A DNA stretch of 64,000 nucleotides from positions 1 through 64,000 of the forward strand of contig JBFMAX010000001.1 of the NCBI GenBank assembly GCA_040755395.1, given 5' to 3'. The position numbers were made by a program, and so were the translations under genes. Source of the stretch: Nitrospirota bacterium. Its GTDB lineage: Bacteria > Nitrospirota > Nitrospiria > Nitrospirales > Nitrospiraceae. The notes under the pieces were generated by a model. The model did no database searches. It was not told the origin of the DNA and was given only the letters and a program-made list of their open reading frames with translations. Of the stretch, positions 43,264-51,578 are shown piece after piece (positions within the stretch are counted from its first letter, which is position 1; every line of letters begins with the position of its first letter).

Positions 43264-44048
43264 TTCCGGATGGGAATCATCACGCTGATCGCCCCTGCGT
43301 TCTGGCCGAGCTTCAAGCCTTCGCGCGGATACCCGGTGCGATCCAACTCACCCTTCGGCTCCCCGTGACAATCGAGGCACTGTCGGGTCGTGTACAGCGG
43401 AAACATCAGCCGCAGCCAACCGCTTTTGGCCGTCACCTCGCTGATCACTTTCTCGCGGGGGAACGCCGGATCGGCGAACGCCTCCAGCGCCGCCCGTTCC
43501 GCCGCATCGGGCGCATTGCGAGGGTTCCGCGGAGACAAGGCCGTCTGCTTCAGGCGCACGCCGGTCCGCTCGGTGAACCGCGCGGCCACCCGCGCGCCGA
43601 AGACGGCCGGAATGAATCCTTTGAACCCGACATCGGGTCGATTGATTTCCGGCTGCGCGTCCGCGACCACTTGCTTGCTGACCACGACCAACTCCTTGAG
43701 CAACCGCTTGGCGCCGTTGGGAATGCGGGCCTCGTCCAGATCCTGCAGATCCACGCCGGACCGGCTCCGGAACATGTCTACAAGCTGCCGCTCAAAGAGA
43801 TCGGGCGTAAAACCTTTCTCTATCCGCCCGGGATCGTCGAAGAGGGACTGGTTGTCGTTGATGACGGCACGCCCGGAGTCCAGCAGAATCGCCAGAAGGC
43901 GGGCGGCACTCTCGAATTCGAGAACTGTTTGAAGCGGGACACCGGCGTCCGGGCTCCGCTCGCGGGCCGCGGCCGCCTCGCGTTCACCTCCTCCGCAGGC
44001 CATCAGGACCATCAGCGACGCGACCGTCAAGCATAGGCGGCGAAACAT
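43260..44048 (-). CDS. DUF3365 c-haem sensor-like lipoprotein
   Basis: 262 residues from the ATG at 44048. A lipoprotein signal ends LMACGG. The DUF3365 (Tll0287-like) fold is indicated by PLYTTRQCLDCHGEPKG, a c-type haem site, and the surrounding AVFGARVAARFTERTG. Such proteins are often redox or gas sensors. Its last base pairs overlap the start of the protease-FGE gene, so the two are produced together. Transposon copy 2 lies just before it and may have changed its promoter. Confidence 0.85.
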   Translation of the reverse strand: MFRRLCLTVASLMVLMACGGGEREAAAARERSPDAGVPLQTVLEFESAARLLAILLDSGRAVINDNQSLFDDPGRIEKGFTPDLFERQLVDMFRSRSGVDLQDLDEARIPNGAKRLLKELVVVSKQVVADAQPEINRPDVGFKGFIPAVFGARVAARFTERTGVRLKQTALSPRNPRNAPDAAERAALEAFADPAFPREKVISEVTAKSGWLRLMFPLYTTRQCLDCHGEPKGELDRTGYPREGLKLGQNAGAISVMIPIRK

Positions 44049-44062
44049 CGTGTCGATCCCAG

Positions 44063-44269
44063 CCCGCATTATTCATGAACGTTTCTGCTGCAAACGCGGA
44101 TACGCTGTTCCGACAGGCGTGCTCGCCCCTCAGTCGGTCAACATACTGTTGCAAGTATGCCTCCCTCCCTCGTGGCTGCGCCTGCCTGTCTCACGACGCG
44201 TCTGCCGGGTACCCGTTGCTCTTTCGGTGCAACGGGTGCAGCGCGACGAACCGTCATGAATAATGCAGG
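44063..44269. mobile_element. non-autonomous inverted-repeat transposon (MITE-like), copy 2
   Basis: 207 bases, ends CCCGCATTATTCATGA and (inverted) CCTGCATTATTCATGA, one mismatch in 16. The flanks are CCAG on both sides (44059-44062 and 44270-44273), a perfect 4-bp duplication. The interior matches copy 1 closely but holds about 29 extra bases forming the ACCCGTTGC/GCAACGGGT hairpin. No transposase gene. Confidence 0.88.
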
Positions 44270-44296
44270 CCAGGAGCCTGTCCGGCAGGCTCCTGG
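44270..44296. terminator. perfect 11-bp hairpin split by the transposon boundary
   Basis: CCAGGAGCCTG pairs with CAGGCTCCTGG around a 5-base loop. Its first four bases are the target duplication, so transposon copy 2 seems to have inserted at the foot of a stem-loop. No T-run follows, so a terminator role is a guess. Confidence 0.45.
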
Positions 44297-44332
44297 CGCG
44301 TACGCTCGTGAGGTGAAGCGGTGGACGGATGT

Positions 44333-44357
44333 CCCCCGCCTGATCATCAGGCGGGGG
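44333..44357. terminator. 25-bp perfect palindrome downstream of the 44427 gene
   Basis: CCCCCGCCTGAT and ATCAGGCGGGGG flank a single base. It lies 70-95 bases past the stop codon of the minus-strand gene at 44427, where a transcript end is expected. No T-run is visible; it could also be a dyad operator. Confidence 0.45.
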
Positions 44358-44426
44358 AACATCTTGGCGTGGATGGTACTTTTGCCCTCCCGTGAAGTCA
44401 AGCCGGGCGGGTGGGGTGAGGGGATT

Positions 44427-44933
44427 TCAACGACCTCGATGGATGTCGACCATCACGTTGTCGGCATCGAGCTCGATCGTGATAGGCATACCTTCCTGGA
44501 GAACGGAGAGCTTGCTGCCGGCCAGCGGGTCAACCTCATAACTGGCAGGTCCGTCGGGAGTCGAGAGTTGGATTTCGCTCCAATAGGGGTCCGAGTACCG
44601 AACGGTGCCGGCAATGAAGCGATGATCCGGGAAAAACCGATCCGTTCGCGAGACGTCGATCAGCACGTTCCCCGAATCCACTAACAGATTCACCTGCTCC
44701 CCGACCTTCGCCTCATGGAGTCCCACCCGATCCGCTTTCGACGGGCTGATCGTCCGAGGCTGCAGTCCCTTCTCGGTCTTCACAAAAAGAATCCCCGAAC
44801 GGATCTTGGCAATCACCCCGCTGAAACCGTAATGGGCGGATTGAACGAACGGCGTCATCGGCTCGGCACCCGCCGGCGCGACCCCCGCCGCCAGGAATGC
44901 CCCGGTCAGGAAGAAAGAGAGGACGTAACGCAT
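44427..44933 (-). CDS. secreted protein, unknown function
   Basis: 168 residues from the ATG at 44933, with an AGAGGTGAGG site. A signal peptide ends APAGAEP. The mature part is beta-rich (SGVIAKIRSGILFVKTEKG, NVLIDVSRTDRFFPDHRF, DADNVMVDIHRGR), recalling small OB- or barrel-like periplasmic folds. No known family is recognised. It is the last of four minus-strand genes for small exported proteins. Confidence 0.75.
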   Translation of the reverse strand: MRYVLSFFLTGAFLAAGVAPAGAEPMTPFVQSAHYGFSGVIAKIRSGILFVKTEKGLQPRTISPSKADRVGLHEAKVGEQVNLLVDSGNVLIDVSRTDRFFPDHRFIAGTVRYSDPYWSEIQLSTPDGPASYEVDPLAGSKLSVLQEGMPITIELDADNVMVDIHRGR

Positions 44934-45066
44934 AACCTCACCTCTTGTCTTTCCGGAAGGAAAGCGGGCCCGTCGGCGTTCGCCCGGAACTGCCTCCTCC
45001 TCGCAATTCCCGGCCGACCAGGCCCGCATCCTCCGCATCGGTTCGCACGGAGCGGCGCGAGAGACC

Positions 45067-45438
45067 TCAGAACCCGCCGCCCGGCGGAGGCGGAACCGAA
45101 ATCCCGTATTCCTGAACAGGCGTGACCATCAGGGCGAAGTTGAGCAGTTCATCGGCCGCGATGTCGTTGATCCCATGCTCGCGGTTCCGCAACATCTTGA
45201 ACCACTTGCCCATCTCGGTCCTCACGGTGCGTTGATCGCCGCGCGCCAAAGCATCCTTCACCAACGTGAGCTTCTCCTGGTATGGCTGCCAGTTGGACGT
45301 AGGATAATTGGACTTATAGAAACTGACGGAATTGGCGATTTCATCCACCCAATTGGCCTGGGCGAGCGCAAGACTCGCGGAACACAGCAGCACCGCACAG
45401 GCGCTGATCACCGCCAGAGACAGACTCTTCCTGTTCAT
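45067..45438 (-). CDS. secreted helical protein, paralogue of the 45976 gene
   Basis: 123 residues from the ATG at 45438 after AAAGGAGGGG. A signal peptide ends LALAQ. The mature protein has NWVDEIANSVSFYKSNYP, PYQEKLTLVKDALARGDQ and HGINDIAADELLNFAL, all matched by the protein encoded at 45976-46479. It ends in a Pro/Gly tail (PPPPGGGF). The function is unknown. Confidence 0.8.
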   Translation of the reverse strand: MNRKSLSLAVISACAVLLCSASLALAQANWVDEIANSVSFYKSNYPTSNWQPYQEKLTLVKDALARGDQRTVRTEMGKWFKMLRNREHGINDIAADELLNFALMVTPVQEYGISVPPPPGGGF

Positions 45439-45499
45439 GTGCCCCTCCTTTGCGGTTCCTCGACCGTTCCCGGTCAAACCCGGTATCGGCCGCTCCGCT

Positions 45500-45829
45500 T
45501 TAAAACGAGATGGCGGACTGGGTGTCCGATTCTCTCGCGTTCTCGAAGTCGGACAAGTCCGGGCCTTTCAGGTTCTTCAGATCGATCTGGAACGTTTCGT
45601 TGTCGGGCACCTTCAGGGGTTGCTCGGCGCCTTTCCCGAGTTCACCCGGCATCGCCTCGGTCGACTTCGAAGTCGACTCATGGCCCGGCTTCTCCTTCTT
45701 GATCTCGACCGGAGGACCGGTCGTCGCGCCTGACTGTTCAGCCGCGAGCGCGAGCGGCGCCAGCACGAGCAACAGCGCGACGAGCGCCGCACCGATCAAA
45801 GCCACTCCTATGATGCGACCGTGTGTCAT
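45500..45829 (-). CDS. small exported or membrane-anchored protein, unknown
   Basis: 109 residues from the ATG at 45829 after GAGGTGAG. One N-terminal hydrophobic segment (about 6-29, signal or anchor, ending LALAAEQ), then a charged, disordered-looking tail rich in Lys, Glu and Ser (EIKKEKPGHESTSKSTE). It lies between the two paralogous genes on the same strand. No family is recognised. Confidence 0.7.
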   Translation of the reverse strand: MTHGRIIGVALIGAALVALLLVLAPLALAAEQSGATTGPPVEIKKEKPGHESTSKSTEAMPGELGKGAEQPLKVPDNETFQIDLKNLKGPDLSDFENARESDTQSAISF

Positions 45830-45975
45830 GGTTCTCACCTCCTCGTTCTGTGTCGACACTTGGGCTGTGCCCCGGCCCCGCTGGTCGTTGTGTTATCCTA
45901 ATCGCGGATCGCACGCACGAGCATCGCCGGAACGGTGGATTTTCTATCGCCCGATCGGGTGATGGCCGCGCGCGG

Positions 45976-46479
45976 TCACCCGGCGGCTCCGGGGTCGTAC
46001 ACATCGTCGATCCAGTAATCGCAGCCTCCCTCCTTGCACGGCGGCCCGCCCTCGAACGGCGTCTGTAAGGTGTGATCGGGAACACTCATCGGCTTCTCAT
46101 TGCCGATTCCCAGCTCGATCGCGCCCGTCGTCGTTCCCGGCTCCGCCGGTCGGACGCTCAACGCAAAGTTGTACAGCTCATCCGCCGCGACGTCGCTGAT
46201 GCCGTGCGCCCGCTCCTGCAGCATCCTCAAAAAGCGATCCGTTTCCACCTTCACCAGGTGCTGATCGCCGCGGAGCAGACTTTCGTGGATTCTCGCCAAC
46301 TGTTCTTGATAGGGAGCAAAATCCGAAGCGGGGTTGTTCGCTTTCTCAAAGGCCACCATGCTCTGGATTTCATCCACCCAGGTCCCTGCGGCAAACGCCG
46401 GGCCCGCGAGGAGCACGCACCAGGCGCCTGCCATGGCCAGCAGCAGGGCCGTCCGTCGTCGAATCGCCTGTGTGTTCAT
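45976..46479 (-). CDS. secreted helical protein, paralogue of the 45067 gene
   Basis: 167 residues from the ATG at 46479 after AGGAGG. A signal peptide ends PAFAAG. The core TWVDEIQSMVAFEKANNP, PYQEQLARIHESLLRGDQ and HGISDVAADELYNFAL mirrors the paralogue, then a unique tail with CKEGGCDYW adds two cysteines. Duplication followed by tail divergence is likely. First gene of the small-protein group. Confidence 0.8.
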   Translation of the reverse strand: MNTQAIRRRTALLLAMAGAWCVLLAGPAFAAGTWVDEIQSMVAFEKANNPASDFAPYQEQLARIHESLLRGDQHLVKVETDRFLRMLQERAHGISDVAADELYNFALSVRPAEPGTTTGAIELGIGNEKPMSVPDHTLQTPFEGGPPCKEGGCDYWIDDVYDPGAAG

Positions 46480-46784
46480 CTCGGCCTCCTTATGTGATTG
46501 TCCTGTCCGATCCCTGCCGATCCTTCCCGCGCTCTCCCTCATCGATCACCGCGGGCGCATCGGCCTCCCCGGCGGTCGACGCGCGCAACGTCCGTCACCG
46601 GCGGCGCGCGGGAACTCGCACAAGACACCTTCGGCACGACGTCTCCTCTTCCTCCGGTGACGAACCCATCCGAGCGCACCGGTCATCATAGGCGGCGGAG
46701 GAGCGACGGACTATTCCCGCGAGGGCGGATTTTTTCTCCATCGTTCGGGTGAGAAGATGGGAAGAGGAAGAGAGAAGGTCTCGG
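46480..46784. other. intergenic, no gene recognised
   Basis: About 300 bases between the secreted-protein group and the response regulator gene, both on the minus strand. No supported open frame or clear hairpin. It must carry the promoter of the small-protein genes, but no definite -35/-10 pair is seen. Confidence 0.4.
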
Positions 46785-47429
46785 TTAGTTGGCGTTCAGG
46801 TACGCGAGAACCGCTTCGACGCGCCCTGTCACGCCGAGTTTGCGGTAGATGTGGTGCAGATGGGTCTTGACCGTGTCGGCGGAGACGCACAACTGGTCGG
46901 CGATTTCCTTGTTCCCGCGCCCCGCAGCGGCAAACGCCAGGATCTCGCGTTCCCGCTCGGTGAGCGCCGCGAGTCCGCCGGGCTCCTCCGCGCGGACCCG
47001 GTTCATGGCGGCGAAGGCCGTCCGCGCGAACCCGTCCGGCATGAAGGGCGAAAGCACCGCTTCGCCCCGCGCGCTTGCCCGGATGATCCGGAGGAACTCC
47101 TGGTGATCGGCGTCCTTGAGAATATAGCCGCAGGCTCCGGCCCGGACCGCCGCGACGATCCGCGCATCATCGTCGTGCACGGAGAGCATCAACACTTTGG
47201 TCTCCGGCAGGCAGCCGCGGATCAACCGTGTGGCGGTCACGCCGTCGAGCTTCGGCATGTCCACGTCCATCAGCACCATATCGGGCTTGAGCTGCGTGAC
47301 GAGGTCGAACGCCTCCCGGCCGTCCGTGGCCTCACCGAGCACGGACAGGTCGGGTTCCCGTTCCAGCAGCAGGCGCAGGCTCTGTCGAAACAGCCGCTGA
47401 TCCTCGGCGATCACAAGGGTGATAGGCAT
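46785..47429 (-). CDS. NarL/FixJ-type response regulator
   Basis: 214 residues: a receiver domain (about 1-120; VIAEDQRLFRQ, phospho-acceptor in LMDVDMPKLDG, K in YILKDAD) and a LuxR-type helix-turn-helix (LTEREREILAFAAAGRGNKE, VSADTVKTHLHHIYRKLG). It activates or represses genes when phosphorylated. It overlaps the upstream histidine kinase gene by 19 bases, which identifies its partner. Confidence 0.93.
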   Translation of the reverse strand: MPITLVIAEDQRLFRQSLRLLLEREPDLSVLGEATDGREAFDLVTQLKPDMVLMDVDMPKLDGVTATRLIRGCLPETKVLMLSVHDDDARIVAAVRAGACGYILKDADHQEFLRIIRASARGEAVLSPFMPDGFARTAFAAMNRVRAEEPGGLAALTEREREILAFAAAGRGNKEIADQLCVSADTVKTHLHHIYRKLGVTGRVEAVLAYLNAN

Positions 47430-49711
47430 GGCGCCTCTTGATTGGCCGGCAGGAGGATCGAGAACACCGCCCCGCCCTCGGCGCGATTCGCCGCCCAGAT
47501 CCGGCCGTGATGGGCCTCCGCCACCAGCCAGCAGAAGTGCAGCCCCAGACCCCGCCCGATCCGCAGGTCGCGGCCGTCCTTCTTGCGGAAAAACATCTCG
47601 AACAGGTGCGGCAAGTCTTCGGGTTCGATCCCCGGCCCCTCATCCTCGACCCGGATCAGCACCGCCGACTCGGCCCGGCCGGGTCCTTCCGCGCGCAGGT
47701 CGACTTCAGGTTGCGCCTCGAGCGTGACCGTGATCCGGCTTTCCGGCGGCGAGTACTTGAGCGCATTGTGGATCAAATTCATGGCGACCCGCTGAAACCG
47801 GCGACGGTCGGCCGTCATCCAGACCTCCTCATGCGGCACCCGCAGACGGATGATCACATCTCTCGCTTCCGCTTCGCTCCGGAACAGTTGCACCACCTCC
47901 CCCAACGCCGCATTGACCGAGAACCGGGAGGTAATGAGCGGGAGACCGGAATAGCTTTCCTGATAGACATCCAGCATGTCGTTGATCATGCCCAGCAACA
48001 GGTCCGTGGTAAACCGAAGGTCCTGAAACCAGCGCCGCTGGGGTTCGGCCTGCAGTTCTTCCCGCTGGCCGAGCAGCTCCAGCGTTTTCTTGATCCCCGC
48101 CAGGGGGTTCCTGATGTCGTGCGCGAACATTGAGGCGAACTGACTGAGCGAGGCGAGCCGCTCGGAACGCAACAGTTGCCGCTCCAACTGCTTCTTCTCG
48201 GTCACATCGCTCAATTGCAGCATGACGGAGGCGCCGGCCCCGACCGGCTCGACAAGAACGAGATCCGTTTCCATCACCAGGACGGCGCCGTCCGGCGTCC
48301 GCACCCGCAGGTCCGCCGCCGTGTTCTCTTCGCCGGTCTCCAAAACTTTCCGAATGGCCTCCAGGAAAACCGCGCGGTCCGCTTCGACGAACAGATGCTC
48401 CGCCTGCATACCGACCAACTCTTCGGCCCGCCGGCCCAGCTTCATCTCAGCCCGGCGATTCGCGCCTTGCACGATCCGCGCGGCATCGACGAGCAGCTTG
48501 GCATCGACCGAATGGTTCCAGAGCATGCGGTAGTGCGCTTCGGACGTCGCCATCTCGCGATTCGCTTTTTCCAATTCCCGCACATAGCGTTGGCTCTCTT
48601 GGGATGCGCGCTCCAACCGTTCGGTCAAATCAGCGAAACTGGCCGCCAAGGTGTCGATCTCCACAATCCCCGAGGGCGGGGTGGCGAGCGGCTTGGGGAG
48701 AGGCCCTTGCCCGATCGACCGCACGTGATCCACCAGCGCATTGATCGGCTTGACGATGCGACGCGCCAAACGCCAGCGGAACAGGGCCACGAGGCCGACC
48801 GCGCCGACCCAGAACGCGGCGAGCTTCCACGTCAGCGCGACCAACGGAGCGTAGGTCTCCCGAGGATCCTGCCTCACCAGGATGTACCAGATCCCGTCCG
48901 GCGCGATCTCGGACGGCAACGAGACGGGCGCGATCCCCACGATACTGCCGCGACTCCCGTGCGTATCGCTTTCCACCTCAAGCCATGCGGCGCCCCGCCT
49001 TACGCGGCCAGATCGGTCGCGCAGCGCCTGTATGCCCGCCGCCTTTCGATGCCACGCCGGTGGGAGCACGGGACAGGCCAAGACTTCCCCCCGCTCTCCG
49101 ACCAGCATCACGTGGCCCGTCTCCCCGATCCGGCTGCGCAAGACCGACGCGAAGAGTTCGTCCTTGCCGATGACGACCTTCAGCGCGCCGAGCGCCGCGC
49201 CGTCTTCGTCGATGATCGGCGCCGCAATCTCCCAGAAGCCGCGCCCCGATTCATCGACCCTGAGGTCCCCGGCCCAGGGACGTCGCTGCTCGAACACGAC
49301 AGGCCACCACGGCTGGCGTTGATAGTAGGTCCTCGCCGCGTCGCTCGTCACTCCTCCGACCGAGCGTCCCTGACGATCGATCACCACCAGAGAGCGGAAG
49401 TATTGGCGCTGTTCCTCGCGCCATTCGTGAAACGCGGGTCTATCAAGGACCAGCCTGGACCCTTGCCTTGCGGCGCTCTGCACATCCGGCAAGGCACTCA
49501 AGCGTTCGACCCATTCGATCTCTTTGGCCAGAATCAATCCGACCTTGTCGGCGCTTTGGCGAGCGAGTTCCTGGAACGTCAGACCGATCGAAGCCTGGAG
49601 GGAGAGCTTCGCCTGCCAGTAGGCATACGCGAGACCGATCGTGCCCGAGAGCAGACCGATCGTAAGGACTGAGAGCGTGATCAGACTTTGGAGACTGATC
49701 CGCCTGGTCAT
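47411..49711 (-). CDS. membrane sensor histidine kinase (Cache-HAMP-PAS-HisKA)
   Basis: 766 residues: a first membrane helix (about 11-30), a periplasmic Cache-type sensor with FRSLVVIDRQGRSVGGVTSD, a second helix (about 293-312), HAMP, coiled coil, one PAS domain (about 395-510), then the phospho-acceptor SMFAHDIRNPL and an ATPase domain (NLIHNALKYS, DEGPGIE, RGLGLHFC). HisKA kinases are less often paired with NarL regulators than HisKA_3 kinases, so the overlapping partner is notable. The start ATG lacks a clear ribosome site. Confidence 0.92.
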   Translation of the reverse strand: MTRRISLQSLITLSVLTIGLLSGTIGLAYAYWQAKLSLQASIGLTFQELARQSADKVGLILAKEIEWVERLSALPDVQSAARQGSRLVLDRPAFHEWREEQRQYFRSLVVIDRQGRSVGGVTSDAARTYYQRQPWWPVVFEQRRPWAGDLRVDESGRGFWEIAAPIIDEDGAALGALKVVIGKDELFASVLRSRIGETGHVMLVGERGEVLACPVLPPAWHRKAAGIQALRDRSGRVRRGAAWLEVESDTHGSRGSIVGIAPVSLPSEIAPDGIWYILVRQDPRETYAPLVALTWKLAAFWVGAVGLVALFRWRLARRIVKPINALVDHVRSIGQGPLPKPLATPPSGIVEIDTLAASFADLTERLERASQESQRYVRELEKANREMATSEAHYRMLWNHSVDAKLLVDAARIVQGANRRAEMKLGRRAEELVGMQAEHLFVEADRAVFLEAIRKVLETGEENTAADLRVRTPDGAVLVMETDLVLVEPVGAGASVMLQLSDVTEKKQLERQLLRSERLASLSQFASMFAHDIRNPLAGIKKTLELLGQREELQAEPQRRWFQDLRFTTDLLLGMINDMLDVYQESYSGLPLITSRFSVNAALGEVVQLFRSEAEARDVIIRLRVPHEEVWMTADRRRFQRVAMNLIHNALKYSPPESRITVTLEAQPEVDLRAEGPGRAESAVLIRVEDEGPGIEPEDLPHLFEMFFRKKDGRDLRIGRGLGLHFCWLVAEAHHGRIWAANRAEGGAVFSILLPANQEAPCLSPL

Positions 49712-49774
49712 GGGAGGGCGATAGCCGTTACGACAGAACTACAACGGGCAGGCCTGCCGAACACAGACAAGCGT

Positions 49775-49933
49775 TTACGCCGCGTGCCTCGTCTTGCCGC
49801 CCGAGCCGTCGGCGAACGATTGGCCGGTGGAGGAGGCCGACCGTCGATGCTCCGCATCGCTCTCGCCCGCCAGGGTGGCGGCCAACAGCCAGAGCAGCGC
49901 ACACATCGTCGCAAGGCCGATAATCTCGACCAT
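49775..49933 (-). CDS. small single-helix membrane protein
   Basis: 52 residues from the ATG at 49933 (MVEIIGLATMCALLWLLAATL), one N-terminal helix and a polar tail (ESDAEHRRSASSTG). AGGTGTGACC precedes the ATG. It follows another small membrane protein and lies before the kinase gene, all on the same strand. The function is unknown. Confidence 0.5.
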   Translation of the reverse strand: MVEIIGLATMCALLWLLAATLAGESDAEHRRSASSTGQSFADGSGGKTRHAA

Positions 49934-49979
49934 GGTCACACCTGTTTCGGCGCCGTACGCCTGGTCGAACGTCACGCGC

Positions 49980-50159
49980 TCAGGCCGCGTGTTTGCCGCT
50001 CGTCCGAGTCGTCTCAGCCTGTTTCGCCGGAACATCGCCGACTCCGGCCAGACCGTCGAGCGGCTTCCTCGCCCTGGAGTACAGAATCTCCATGCAGACG
50101 AAGAACACGACCAGAAGCGCGACCAGGCCCGCCACGATTCCCCAATATCCCCAGGACAT
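49980..50159 (-). CDS. small single-helix membrane protein
   Basis: 59 residues from the ATG at 50159 (MSWGYWGIVAGLVALLVVFF), one helix followed by a soluble tail with ILYSRARKPLDG. GGGTGAATT precedes this ATG; an earlier ATG at 50195 would add 12 residues. The compact helix plus tail resembles accessory subunits of membrane complexes, but none is recognised. Confidence 0.55.
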   Translation of the reverse strand: MSWGYWGIVAGLVALLVVFFVCMEILYSRARKPLDGLAGVGDVPAKQAETTRTSGKHAA

Positions 50160-50248
50160 AAGCAATTCACCCGCGTATGAGGCCGACATCTCCATCCGCC
50201 CCCGTCGCTGCGGAGCGCCGCCTGTGGCGGTGCTCCGACAGATCTGCC

Positions 50249-51202
50249 CTAGGCCGTCTTTCGATACGCCTGAGTCGGCTCCGGCCGGATTTCGCCGATC
50301 ACCACTCCACGCTCCCGCTCGGCGGATGGCAGCAGGAGCCCTGCAAGGAACAGCCCGATCAACCCGATCGAGGCTGCGAACAAGTATCCGACCGGAATCT
50401 CCGGCCAGGACCGCGGTTCAGTCACCGGGACGGACGTCCGTCGAGCCAGCGGTTCGGCCGCATCAAGCTGCGCAAAGAGGTCCGCTCGCAGTTCGGTCCG
50501 AATGGCCGCAATTGCCGCGCTGGCGATCTGCCCCTGGTTCACGGCGCGCGCCTCGTCGTAGCCGGCTTGCACTTTCGCGACCTGAACAACGGCCGCCCCG
50601 ATGTGTTCCTGCGTCCGCTCGACCGCGCCCGCACGGTGCCGGCTGGCGGTCATGATCAGCTGCCCCAGATAGGGCTGCCAGCCGTTTTGGAACTCTTCAT
50701 CCATCCGCGCGCCCATGGCCTGCGTCTGACGAATCATCCGCTTGTTAAACCCACTCTCGTATTGGGCCGGCGAGAGCACGCCGCTCCGGACCCCTCGTTG
50801 GGTGAAGTTCACGATCGCGCGGCCCATGACCGCTTGAATGCGACCGGCCTCGTCAGCCGCAACCGCGGCTGCGTGCGAACGGATCGCGTCGATATGCCTG
50901 AAGGGATCGGTCGATAACCAGTGCTGGGTCATCGTCGCCCGATTTAAATCCGAGACGGCGGTCGCCAAGTTTTCGGCCGCGGCGCGCTCAAGCAGATAAT
51001 CCTCCACGATGGCCTGGCCGAGCGCCGGCTGGACCCACTCCATGCCGGCCATGATGCCGGTCGAGTGATTCAGCGAGACCGTCTCCGGGCCGGCGGCCTC
51101 CAAGGTCCCGTTTGCCGATATGAAGACGGCATATCCTCCAAGCAGTGTCGCGCAGAGTCCGATCACGACCATTAAATCGACTGGTTCCAGCGTCCGCCTC
51201 AT
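50249..51202 (-). CDS. two-helix membrane protein with large extracytoplasmic helical domain
   Basis: 317 residues from the ATG at 51202, following GGGAGGTGACC. Membrane helices at about 10-28 and 280-300 enclose a mostly helical domain (NRATMTQHWLSTDPFRHIDA, QTQAMGARMDEEFQNGWQ). The shape resembles a sensor without a kinase or a scaffold. It starts a possible operon with the two small membrane proteins and the Cache kinase and regulator. No family is recognised. Confidence 0.75.
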   Translation of the reverse strand: MRRTLEPVDLMVVIGLCATLLGGYAVFISANGTLEAAGPETVSLNHSTGIMAGMEWVQPALGQAIVEDYLLERAAAENLATAVSDLNRATMTQHWLSTDPFRHIDAIRSHAAAVAADEAGRIQAVMGRAIVNFTQRGVRSGVLSPAQYESGFNKRMIRQTQAMGARMDEEFQNGWQPYLGQLIMTASRHRAGAVERTQEHIGAAVVQVAKVQAGYDEARAVNQGQIASAAIAAIRTELRADLFAQLDAAEPLARRTSVPVTEPRSWPEIPVGYLFAASIGLIGLFLAGLLLPSAERERGVVIGEIRPEPTQAYRKTA

Positions 51203-51578
51203 GGTCACCTCCCTGATAGACGTCCGACTTTCGCTTTGTGACAAGTCCGGATACCCGATCGCTTGCCGTCCGCCGACGACACCGCCATATGAATGACGCA
51301 AGCTCAGTGCCTATCGCAAGCCTGCGGAACCCGTTGATCTGTTGAGAGCCTTATGAATTCCAACCATTTTGGCGTGGTTGATTCCAACCAGTCGCGCGCC
51401 AAATCCACCACATCCGCCGACGTGACTTTGACCCGAGGCGTCGCGTCGGCGCCATGTTCCGGATACACCGGATACACGTGGGAAGGACTCTGTCCTCCCG
51501 GTCCAGCACAGACACAGACGTTTGGGCTAGGGCCAAACGGCCCTAGGCAGATTCCACTTTCAGCAGTATCGTATCTCT
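51203..51578. promoter_or_regulatory. divergent regulatory region with several repeats
   Basis: 375 bases between a minus-strand and a plus-strand gene. It holds ATTCCAACCA twice (51357-51366, 51381-51390), a tandem CCGGATACA pair (51459-51476) and a perfect palindrome at 51527-51546. No open frame is supported. This density of repeats suggests binding sites. Confidence 0.45.
51527..51546. promoter_or_regulatory. perfect dyad CTAGGGCC/GGCCCTAG
   Basis: Two 8-base arms separated by AAAC, about 33 bases before the start of a histidine kinase gene. A related dyad (GTAGG/CCTAC) occurs after the partner regulator gene at 54579. A regulator binding site is a reasonable reading. Confidence 0.45.
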
